Shown: in pieces, positions 1-5,176 of the stretch | How the letters are laid out: each line of letters starts with the position of its first letter | Position numbering within the stretch: position 1 is the stretch's first letter | Origin: Patescibacteria group bacterium | GTDB taxonomy: Bacteria; Patescibacteriota; Microgenomatia; UBA1400; PJMF01 | Direction: 5' to 3' | Assembly: GCA_018813375.1 (NCBI GenBank) | Contig: JAHJBU010000042.1 | Coordinates: 1 to 5,264 of the forward strand | DNA: 5,264 bases | Made by a program: the position numbers and the translations under genes | Notes under the pieces: generated by a model | What the model was told of the DNA's origin: nothing | What the model saw: the letters and a program-made list of their open reading frames with translations, nothing else | Databases searched by the model: none

Positions 1-2
1 AT

Positions 3-32
3 ATTAAAATACTCATTTCACTTTTGATGCAA
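3..32 (-). promoter_or_regulatory. Candidate promoter reading leftwards out of the window
   Basis: On the minus strand a -35-like TTGCAT (27-32) lies 18 bp before a -10-like TTTAAT (3-8, five of six consensus bases). Transcription would start just outside the left edge. The -35 element sits inside the first palindrome of the tandem operator, so a bound protein would block it. In this AT-rich DNA such matches arise by chance, and the regulated gene is not visible. The position relative to the palindromes is the main support. Confidence 0.25.
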
Positions 33-61
33 ATGCATCAATTTTGATGATATTTCATCAA
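24..61. promoter_or_regulatory. Tandem palindromic operator, two TTGATG-N6-CATCAA sites
   Basis: Two perfect inverted repeats lie back to back. Site 1 is TTGATGC-AAAT-GCATCAA (24-41). Site 2 is TTGATGA-TATT-TCATCAA (44-61), and its arms extend by one further pair to 43-62. Both share the outer hexamers and differ in the centre. Their centres, 32.5 and 52.5, are 20 bp apart, about two helical turns, so two dimers could bind the same face of the helix. This is typical of a repressor or autoregulator site. I do not recognise the motif as belonging to a named regulator. The arms are AT-rich and no U-tract follows, so paired terminator hairpins are less likely. The target is probably a gene beyond the left edge, read on the minus strand. 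Confidence 0.6.
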
Positions 62-130
62 ACTGAACCTGCTCTTAATTTAGATATAAATACTGCCCGG
101 GCTAAAATACCCACTTCGTTTTTATTAAAA

Positions 131-164
131 TAACTGAGCTAAATACTTGAGCTAACTGAGCTAA
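131..164. repeat. 12-bp direct repeat at the 3' end of leuS
   Basis: TAACTGAGCTAA occurs exactly at 131-142 and 153-164, offset by 22 bp, and the core GAGCTAA occurs a third time at 149-155. The right copy overlaps the leuS stop codon (161-163), so the array begins in the last codon and runs into the downstream non-coding DNA. It looks like local slippage or duplication of the gene end. No clear intrinsic terminator for leuS follows: the only nearby hairpin (about 99-112) has a stem of 3-4 pairs. Confidence 0.6.
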
Positions 165-3100
165 TTGACCACCAAGCTCACGATTTTCCCTGGCACGTAA
201 ATTTCTTTGACTATTTTTTTACCAGCAAGATGAGCCTGAACTGTCTCCACTTTTTTAGCCGCAGCCAAAATCATTTTTTGATTATCGAGTTGATCATGAG
301 CCATTACTACTTCGCCCCGCACCTTACCATTAATCTGAACTGCAATAGAAACCTGCTGTTCGAGTGCCAAATCTTCATCCCAATCTGGCCAAGCATCTAG
401 ATGAATACTCTTAATCTTAATTTGCTCAACTGGCTTCTTGACTTGCTTCTTGACTTGCTTCTTAGCAACTTCTTGATAAAGCTCTTCAGTTATAAAAGGC
501 GCAAAAGGAGCTAAAATTTTAATAAAGGCCAAAATATCTGCCTGATTCATCACCCCCGCATTCCCCGCTTCCCTAATCGCCGCCTCCCAAACATTAACAA
601 GCTCCATCATCGCTGCAATCGCAGTATTAAACTTAAGCACTGGAATATCGTGACTAACCTTTTTAATGGTCTGATGTAGTTTGCGCTGTAGCCCTTCATG
701 GATAGAAATCTCCAGATCATTAGACATAGTTGACCATGTTTGAACTAGTCTATAAACCCGACTCAAAAATCTATAATTACCTGAAACCGCGCTTATATCC
801 CACGGCTTGTCAGCCTCAATAGGACCCATGAACATTTCATACATACGCAATGTATCGGCGCCAAATTTTTCAACTACATCATCTGGACTAATCACATTTC
901 CCCTACTCTTACTCATCTTCTTACCATCTGGACCCAAGATCATTCCTTGATGACGCATTTTCATAAAAGGCTCATCAAAATTTAAATAGCCTTGATCGCG
1001 TAAAAACTTAGTAAAAAACCTTGAGTACAGTAGGTGTAATACAATATGCTCTGGCCCGATCATATAAAAATCTACTGGCAACCACTTCTTGAGCGCAGTA
1101 GAATCTGAAAAAACGCTTTTATCTCGAGAACTAACATAGCGCAAATAATACCAGCTAGAATCCACAAAAGTATCCATGGTGTCATACTCCGGCGTCCAGC
1201 CCTTACCATAGAGTTTTTCAGTACGGGCTTTAAGCTGTTTTGAGGACTTTAGCGGTGACTCACCGGTAGGCTTAAAGTCAACATCTGTTGGTAGCTCCCA
1301 GGGCAAATGTTCTTCTTTAACTGGATGTGGTTTGCCCCCTGGATCGTAAACTATTGGGATGGGTGTACCCCAGTAGCGCTGGCGGGAGATGAGCCAATCG
1401 CGGAGTTTGTAGGTCGTAGCCGGGCGGATGACGTAGGCAAACTCCTCAACCAACGCCGCCAGCGCGTCTTCAGACTTCAACCCATTAAACTGCCCCGAGT
1501 TTACCAACTGCCCATAATCTCCATAAAAATTTTGCCAGATATTAATATCATATATTTTTCCGCCACAGCCACAGCAGTCGCCACAGCCACCGCCTTTTTT
1601 CTCCCAGGCTATTACTGGCTTAATCTCCAACTTATGTTTCTTGGCAAAAACAAAATCGCGCTCATCATGAGCTGGCACGCCCATCACCGCCCCTGTCCCC
1701 ACCCCTCCTAAAACATAATCAGCTACATAAACCGGGACAGCTTGACCATTAACAGGATTAATCGCCTTCAAACCCGTATCTACTCCAGTTTTATCCCTCT
1801 CCCCAATCTGGCGTTCTTCTTCGGTTTTCTTGAAAGCTTGATTTATATACTGCTCCACCTGACCGCACCTTTTTTCTGGCACTTGCTTTACTAAATTTAG
1901 CTGCTTAAATTTTTCTGGTGAAATCACCACAAACGTCACGCCAAAAACAGTATCCGGGCGGGTGGTAAAACAAGACACGCGAGTTCCTACTCCCCAATCA
2001 ATCTCATTTTGAGCAATATTTTTTAGTTTAATTTGAGTTAAAATTCTTGACAAAATCAGGAATTTTTGTATACTATCATCAAAGTAATCGGGCTGAAGGG
2101 TATTTATTCCCTGACGCTGTTGGCTTTGACCAGCAGGAGACAGCTCGATTTTTTTATTACTTTGATAAGCTTCTGTCATCCCCTTCCAAACTAAAGAATA
2201 CAAATGCTTTGCCCCTTTGTTAATTGACCTCACTACAACCTGAGCCTGAACTCCCTCAATCTCTTTTTCCCAAATCCAAAACTCAACTCGTTTTTTTTGA
2301 TCGTTACCTACTTTATGGAAAACTTTACTATTCTCTGCATAAAAAAGCTCAAAAATTTTAGGCAAAGAATATAACCGATATAACAATTGTGATTGCTTGC
2401 GATCTTGGCAAATGCAGTGATCCCAAAAAGCTCTAGTAAAACTGATATTATCATCCAAAACAGGTGAGTAAACACTAGTCCCACTTAGCTCTTGAAAATA
2501 AAACTGCCTAACGGCTTTAAAAACTTCAGTATAGTTCTCATCAAATAAAAAATTAGTATTAAACCTGACGTCTTGCGGTGCCTCAATTATAAAATCCACC
2601 TCCGCACCTTGTTTCTTCCCGATCCAATTTAACTGCTGACGCTTGGTCGGCTCAGGCCAATCTACTTGATCTAAGCCTGAAATCAATTCGTCTTTGTAAT
2701 CTGTAATCTTAAAAAACCACTGCTTCATCTCTTTCTGGATTACTTGCGCTTCACATCGCTCGCAAACACCATCAACTACCTGCTCATTAGCCAAAACCGT
2801 CTGGCAACTTGGGCACCAATTCACCATCCCAGTGTCTTGATAAGCTAATCCTGCCTTATATAGCTGCAAAAATAACCACTGAGTCCATTTATAATAACCA
2901 GGATGGCAGGTCGCTAGCTCATTAGCCCAATCATAAGAAATTCCCAGGCGTTTGATCTGACGACGAAAGGTATTAATGGCATTTTTGGTTGTCTCAACTG
3001 GAGGGACGCTGGTTTTAATCGCATAATTTTCTGCTGGCAAACCAAATGCATCCCACCCTACTGGGAAAAACACATTTTTACCATTCATGCGATAGTATCT

Positions 3101-3343
3101 AGCTAAAATATCTAGCGCCGTCTTGCTCTCCACATGCCCCACATGCAATCCCTGACCAGATGGATAAGCAAAAGCAAACAAAAGATACATCTTATACCCC
3201 AGGGCACCTTCTCTGGCTTCGCCATTCACCTTGTCTTTAATGTCTTTGACTTTTTGACCTTCAGTCTGGAGGAATAACTTATTTTCTTCCCAATGCTGGA
3301 GCCATTTTTCTTCAATTTTAGTATGGTTGTAAATTTGAGGCAT
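161..3343 (-). CDS. leuS: Leucine--tRNA ligase (LeuRS) with a large extra domain
   Basis: Cytoplasmic class I synthetase that charges tRNA-Leu with leucine using ATP and edits mischarged tRNA. The protein has 1060 residues against roughly 800-880 in most bacteria. In order: class I HIGH signature AYPSGQGLHVGH (59-70); zinc-binding Cys pairs C177/C180 and C194/C197; WIGKKQG (240-246); an inserted domain (about 258-452); the CP1 editing domain with FTTRPDTVFG (459-468) and GTGAVMGVPAHDERD (549-563), D563 matching the conserved editing aspartate; SRQRYWGTPIPIV (653-665); DTFVDSSWYYLRY (724-736); KMSKS (809-813); the anticodon-binding helical domain (about 840-960); and the C-terminal domain ending VPGKIVSLVVN. 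All catalytic and editing motifs are present, so it should be active. The ATG at 3343 places the family N-terminus correctly, with a purine-rich AAAGAA as a weak ribosome site. It is divergent from the membrane-protein gene, 43 bp away, and ends in TAG. Confidence 0.97.
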   Translation of the reverse strand: MPQIYNHTKIEEKWLQHWEENKLFLQTEGQKVKDIKDKVNGEAREGALGYKMYLLFAFAYPSGQGLHVGHVESKTALDILARYYRMNGKNVFFPVGWDAFGLPAENYAIKTSVPPVETTKNAINTFRRQIKRLGISYDWANELATCHPGYYKWTQWLFLQLYKAGLAYQDTGMVNWCPSCQTVLANEQVVDGVCERCEAQVIQKEMKQWFFKITDYKDELISGLDQVDWPEPTKRQQLNWIGKKQGAEVDFIIEAPQDVRFNTNFLFDENYTEVFKAVRQFYFQELSGTSVYSPVLDDNISFTRAFWDHCICQDRKQSQLLYRLYSLPKIFELFYAENSKVFHKVGNDQKKRVEFWIWEKEIEGVQAQVVVRSINKGAKHLYSLVWKGMTEAYQSNKKIELSPAGQSQQRQGINTLQPDYFDDSIQKFLILSRILTQIKLKNIAQNEIDWGVGTRVSCFTTRPDTVFGVTFVVISPEKFKQLNLVKQVPEKRCGQVEQYINQAFKKTEEERQIGERDKTGVDTGLKAINPVNGQAVPVYVADYVLGGVGTGAVMGVPAHDERDFVFAKKHKLEIKPVIAWEKKGGGCGDCCGCGGKIYDINIWQNFYGDYGQLVNSGQFNGLKSEDALAALVEEFAYVIRPATTYKLRDWLISRQRYWGTPIPIVYDPGGKPHPVKEEHLPWELPTDVDFKPTGESPLKSSKQLKARTEKLYGKGWTPEYDTMDTFVDSSWYYLRYVSSRDKSVFSDSTALKKWLPVDFYMIGPEHIVLHLLYSRFFTKFLRDQGYLNFDEPFMKMRHQGMILGPDGKKMSKSRGNVISPDDVVEKFGADTLRMYEMFMGPIEADKPWDISAVSGNYRFLSRVYRLVQTWSTMSNDLEISIHEGLQRKLHQTIKKVSHDIPVLKFNTAIAAMMELVNVWEAAIREAGNAGVMNQADILAFIKILAPFAPFITEELYQEVAKKQVKKQVKKPVEQIKIKSIHLDAWPDWDEDLALEQQVSIAVQINGKVRGEVVMAHDQLDNQKMILAAAKKVETVQAHLAGKKIVKEIYVPGKIVSLVVN
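433..465 (-). repeat. In-frame 12-bp tandem repeat (Lys-Lys-Gln-Val) in leuS
   Basis: GCTTCTTGACTT occurs twice head to tail (433-444, 445-456), followed by a partial third copy (457-465). On the coding strand it gives KKQVKKQVKKPV at residues 961-972. It lies in the loop between the end of the anticodon-binding domain (ITEELYQEVA) and the C-terminal domain (IHLDAWPDW). Bacterial LeuRS usually has only a short loop here, so this is a recent basic microsatellite expansion that keeps the frame. Confidence 0.75.
1559..1594 (-). other. Gly/Cys-rich loop in the LeuRS editing region
   Basis: Residues 584-595 read GGGCGDCCGCGG, with cysteines at 587, 590, 591 and 593. The loop sits after the CP1 strand IKPVIAW and before the helix containing YGDYGQLVNSGQFNG. 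In most LeuRS proteins this position is a short polar loop without cysteines. The DNA is a run of near-repeats of GCCACA. Four closely spaced cysteines could bind a metal, or the loop may simply be a low-complexity expansion. It is separate from the canonical zinc site at 177-197. Confidence 0.6.
1988..2572 (-). other. Inserted ~195-residue domain between the LeuRS body and CP1 editing domain
   Basis: Typical bacterial LeuRS has about 20 residues between WIGRSEG and TTRPDT, whereas this protein has over 200. The extra stretch spans about residues 258-452. Its core (about 270-390) looks like a compact alpha/beta domain: a helix with FTRAFWDH (302-309), R315, RLYSLPKI (323-330), a strand EFWIW (354-358), a strand QVVVR (368-372) and KHLYSLVWKG (379-388). 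A polar Q/S linker and a helix (about 424-441) lead back to the editing domain. There is no intein signature: no Cys/Ser at the start and no terminal His-Asn. By hand count, positions 2161-2580 are about 35% GC, against about 44% over seven flanking 60-base lines. The order of helix with His, Arg-x-x-x-x-Pro, and strands ending in a Ser/Thr recalls the PBECR (Barnase-EndoU-ColicinE5/D-RelE-like) nuclease fold. That assignment is a tentative inference. Confidence 0.7.
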
Positions 3344-3351
3344 AGAATTTC

Positions 3352-3380
3352 TTTATTCTATCATCATTACACGCTATACT
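3352..3380 (+). promoter_or_regulatory. Candidate promoter for the membrane-protein gene
   Basis: A -10-like TATACT (3375-3380, five of six consensus bases) lies 17 bp after a weak -35-like TTTATT (3352-3357). The expected start of transcription, about 7 bp beyond the -10, falls on the ATG at 3387, so the mRNA would be leaderless or nearly so. No ribosome site could fit, and none is seen. The whole signal sits in the 43-bp gap shared with leuS. Confidence 0.4.
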
Positions 3381-3405
3381 AGTTCTATGTCTGCCAGCCT
3401 GTCGA
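3376..3405 (-). promoter_or_regulatory. Candidate leuS promoter overlapping the opposing promoter
   Basis: On the minus strand a -35-like TCGACA (3400-3405, five of six consensus bases) lies 18 bp before a -10-like TAGTAT (3376-3381, four of six). The -35 lies inside codons 5-7 of the divergent gene. The -10 covers almost the same bases as the plus-strand TATACT. Transcription would start near 3369, leaving a leader of about 26 nt with a purine-rich AAAGAA before the leuS ATG. An alternative -10, TAGAAT (3355-3360), has a better hexamer but no usable -35. Confidence 0.35.
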
Positions 3406-4076
3406 CTACTTTTCATACCACCGCTATGACTTTGGGAATAGCCTTGATTTACTGGTGGCTTCATATTCCAAGTCTTCAACCCTACTCCCTCCAGGCATTT
3501 TCCGTCATTGGCTTGCTTTATTTTTTTGTTAAAGGTTTAAGCAAAACTAAAGCCTGGCACATCTTGCCGGCTTTTATGTCTATTGAAACTGTCTTGGCTA
3601 CAATGGCTTTTTTGCTTTTAATTGGCGCTACTGGCAATACCGCTAGTTGGTTTTATCCCCTAACCTACATTCACTTATTTTTTATAGTTTTCTCAAGTCA
3701 TATTGGCACTAGTATTGTCGTTACTATGTTAATTATGCTGTTTCACTACGGGCTTACACCTAACTTAATTCAGCATGATCTAGTCTCTCTTTTCACTCTC
3801 CCGATTATTATGGCCTTTTTTATCTTTGCTAAACTTCAACATGAGGAATTGATTAAAGATAAGCTAGTTGTCCAAGAAGAGGAAGCTAGGCTTAATGAAC
3901 TTGAATCTGAAGAATTTAAATTAGAAAATTTTTTGGAAAATTTCTTAAAGCCTAAAATAAACCAACTAGAACAACTTTTTGAATATCCCAATAATTTCAA
4001 GTCAATTAAAGGGCAATTACACTTAATTAAATTGGAAATTGAAAAATTACTCAATATGATCAAGACAATTGACTAA
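3387..4076 (+). CDS. Six-helix membrane protein with cytoplasmic coiled-coil tail, unknown function
   Basis: I do not recognise a named family. The 229-residue protein has about six hydrophobic segments (about 9-27, 34-50, 64-82, 90-104, 106-121 and 132-149). A strongly charged helical tail follows: an E/K-rich stretch at 150-188, then a helical pair broken near YPNNF (200-204) and ending at about 226. This resembles the membrane input module and dimerising linker of a sensor kinase, but the protein stops there, with no phospho-acceptor His motif and no ATPase domain. It could be a stand-alone sensor, a scaffold, or an envelope protein. The ATG at 3387 is chosen because it sits just behind the TATACT element; a later ATG at 3426 would cut into the first helix and also lacks a ribosome site. 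The next gene follows within a few bases on the same strand, which suggests an operon. Confidence 0.8.
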   Translation: MSASLSTTFHTTAMTLGIALIYWWLHIPSLQPYSLQAFSVIGLLYFFVKGLSKTKAWHILPAFMSIETVLATMAFLLLIGATGNTASWFYPLTYIHLFFIVFSSHIGTSIVVTMLIMLFHYGLTPNLIQHDLVSLFTLPIIMAFFIFAKLQHEELIKDKLVVQEEEARLNELESEEFKLENFLENFLKPKINQLEQLFEYPNNFKSIKGQLHLIKLEIEKLLNMIKTID

Positions 4077-4079
4077 GTT

Positions 4080-4106
4080 ATGCAAAAATGGCTCATTACC
4101 TTATGA
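4080..4106 (+). CDS. Possible 8-codon upstream ORF created by a start-region duplication
   Basis: ATG at 4080 opens a frame encoding MQKWLITL and stops at TGA (4104-4106). It begins 3 bp after the TAA of the membrane-protein gene, and its stop overlaps the ATG (4103-4105) of the exported-protein gene as ATGA. The peptide mimics the downstream N-terminus MKKWLIVL because both arise from the same 23-bp duplication. No ribosome site precedes either start, so ribosomes ending the upstream gene might reinitiate here and again at 4103. It may equally be an untranslated relic of the duplication. Confidence 0.3.
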   Translation: MQKWLITL

Positions 4107-4125
4107 AAAAATGGCTCATTGTCCT
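4080..4125 (+). repeat. 23-bp tandem duplication of a start region
   Basis: Positions 4080-4102 and 4103-4125 match at 19 of 23 bases, including an identical core AAAAATGGCTCATT (4084-4097 and 4107-4120). Each copy starts with ATG. Because 23 is not a multiple of three, the first copy is out of frame with the second, which encodes the signal peptide. Before duplication, the gene start would have been 3 bp after the upstream stop codon. Confidence 0.8.
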
Positions 4126-4840
4126 CGGACCACTTTTTATTTTTTTAGCAGGACGACTGGCAAACCCAGTTTTGGCCGATCGACTTGATTCAGAATCATA
4201 TATTATTCAGTTTGGAAATTTTAATATTGGCTCTGGGGGTGGTGACACAGCTAATTACGGCCTAACTTATACCATAGGCCAAACTGCTCCTGGTCCATTT
4301 GGCGCCTACGGTAGCTCTAATTATTTTGTTGGCAGTGGCTTTCAATATATTTACCAGATTCAAACATTTGGCTTTAGTATTGATAATACTGCTATTGATC
4401 TAGGAGAACTGACCGTAGGTGTACACAATAGTGCCAGTAATAAGCTGACAATTACAACTAAGGGTGCCGGCGGATATACAATTTACGCTTATGAACAAAA
4501 CCCGCTGACTCACAGTAACGGCACTAATACTATTTCTGACACGCTGTGTGACGGTGGCACTTGCAATCAAGCTATTGCTGGTGTCTGGACCAATCAAAAC
4601 ATCCCAGGGTTTGGTTTTAACGTTGTTGGCGATGATGTGGCTGCGGATTTTCTGGACAGCACCTACTTCCGCCAATTTGCCGATGATAGTACTGCAGAAG
4701 ACATGCAGGTCATCATGAGCAACGTTAATATTGTCACAAGCTCCCAGGGCACAGTCACGTACAAAGTAGGCATTGACGGTAGTGTTGCAGCTGGCAACTA
4801 CCAAACTGGAGTAGTTTATGTGGCTGTACCGGGGTATTAA
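4103..4840 (+). CDS. Exported beta-rich surface protein of Patescibacteria type, unknown function
   Basis: From ATG 4103 the protein has 245 residues. A classical signal peptide comprises MKK, a hydrophobic core WLIVLGPLFIFLAG, and a probable signal peptidase I site NPVLA|D after residue 25. The mature part is rich in Gly, Thr, Ser and Asn with alternating beta-strand patterns. It has an N-terminal segment IIQFGNFNIGSGGG, a repeat-like GSSNYFVGSGFQYIY, and a beta-sandwich region beginning at FGFSIDNTAIDLGEL and ending GNYQTGVVYVAVPGY. C149 and C154 (CDGGTC) could form a disulfide outside the cell. It has no C-terminal membrane anchor, lipobox or sortase motif, so it is probably secreted or held non-covalently. 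The layout loosely recalls WxL-like or pilus/coat-type beta-sandwiches. An in-frame ATG at 4088 would add MAHYL, but 4103 gives the better signal peptide and fits the ATGA overlap. It probably shares an mRNA with the membrane-protein gene. Confidence 0.8.
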   Translation: MKKWLIVLGPLFIFLAGRLANPVLADRLDSESYIIQFGNFNIGSGGGDTANYGLTYTIGQTAPGPFGAYGSSNYFVGSGFQYIYQIQTFGFSIDNTAIDLGELTVGVHNSASNKLTITTKGAGGYTIYAYEQNPLTHSNGTNTISDTLCDGGTCNQAIAGVWTNQNIPGFGFNVVGDDVAADFLDSTYFRQFADDSTAEDMQVIMSNVNIVTSSQGTVTYKVGIDGSVAAGNYQTGVVYVAVPGY

Positions 4841-4870
4841 TGCTTTTTTTAATTAATTTTTAATTTTAAT
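4841..4870. other. AT-rich gap between convergent genes
   Basis: This 30-bp spacer between two facing stop codons is almost pure A/T. It has a T7 run at 4844-4850 and repeated TTAATTTT units. I find no GC-rich hairpin before the T-run, so a standard intrinsic terminator is not supported; weak bidirectional termination by U/A tracts is possible. Confidence 0.35.
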
Positions 4871-5071
4871 TTAATACAGTACATTACCTGCTCCATCGCG
4901 TTTAATATTAACTGCCACTAATTCTAGCTTTTCATCAATCAACATTTTTATTATTACTCTAAGTAACTGACTAAGTGTCACTCCATAAAGAGCCTGGGCG
5001 AAAACTTCTGCCGCCTTTTTGTCTTCTCTGTTTAATCTGACTTGAACTTTTACTTTAGTTTGTCTTATCAT
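4871..5071 (-). CDS. Ribbon-helix-helix protein, RelB/DinJ-like antitoxin or small repressor
   Basis: This 66-residue protein fits the ribbon-helix-helix plan. A short strand KVKVQVRLN (6-14) with alternating exposed residues would contact DNA in the major groove. Helix A follows (REDKKAAEVFAQAL, about 15-28), then a turn with the typical Gly and Thr/Ser cap (YGVTLSQ, 29-35), and helix B (LLRVIIKMLIDE, about 36-47). The order and spacing resemble RelB/DinJ antitoxins and Arc/MetJ-like repressors. The polar tail (48-66) could be a partner-binding arm. No toxin-like gene lies next to it in the window: the gene downstream is convergent and the DNA upstream has only a possible gene fragment. It is therefore an orphan antitoxin or a stand-alone regulator. 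The ATG at 5071 has AAAAGAA just upstream as a weak ribosome site. The RHH fold is likely; the antitoxin role is less certain. Confidence 0.75.
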   Translation of the reverse strand: MIRQTKVKVQVRLNREDKKAAEVFAQALYGVTLSQLLRVIIKMLIDEKLELVAVNIKRDGAGNVLY

Positions 5072-5100
5072 AAATTCTTTTCTGTTTTTAATTTTTGTTT

Positions 5101-5113
5101 ATAAAAATTTTAT
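5101..5113. promoter_or_regulatory. AT palindrome upstream of the ribbon-helix-helix gene
   Basis: ATAAAA-A-TTTTAT is a perfect 13-bp inverted repeat 29 bp upstream of the start codon at 5071. On the minus strand it overlaps possible -10 elements (TATAAA, TAAAAT), with a weak TTGTTC about 18 bp before TAAAAT. Ribbon-helix-helix proteins often repress their own promoter, so it could be an autoregulatory operator. An all-A/T palindrome of this size is common by chance in such DNA. Confidence 0.2.
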
Positions 5114-5176
5114 TTGTAAAAACTTTAACAGAACAAGGTTACAGGAAGTGTAGGAAGAGAGAAATTGCTCAATTTT

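Noticed and set aside
90..115. Intrinsic terminator for leuS around GCCCGGGC / GGGCTAAAATACCC
   Set aside because: The possible stems are only 3-4 pairs, and no T-run follows in the leuS direction.
131..167. Minus-strand TTAGCTCAGT, which looks like the D-arm/A-box of a tRNA gene
   Set aside because: No matching T-arm (GGTTCGAATC-like), acceptor stem or anticodon arm can be drawn around it. It is part of the local direct repeat.
1307..1711. Plus-strand open frame of 134 codons within leuS
   Set aside because: It lies wholly opposite well-conserved LeuRS coding sequence, its product has no recognisable domain, and it is rich in low-complexity repeats. It is an antisense shadow.
1988..2572. 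The LeuRS insert as an intein or homing endonuclease
   Set aside because: There is no Cys/Ser/Thr splice start, no terminal His-Asn followed by Cys/Ser/Thr, and no LAGLIDADG or HNH motif. At about 195 residues it is also not placed at a catalytic motif, where inteins usually sit.
3836..4063. Minus-strand open frame of 75 codons opposite the membrane-protein gene
   Set aside because: It is Ser/Leu/Lys low complexity produced by the antisense of the coiled-coil tail, with no independent start signals.
4400..4804. Minus-strand open frame of 134 codons opposite the exported-protein gene
   Set aside because: It is fully antisense to a gene with a clear signal peptide and beta-rich pattern, and has no domain features or ribosome site.
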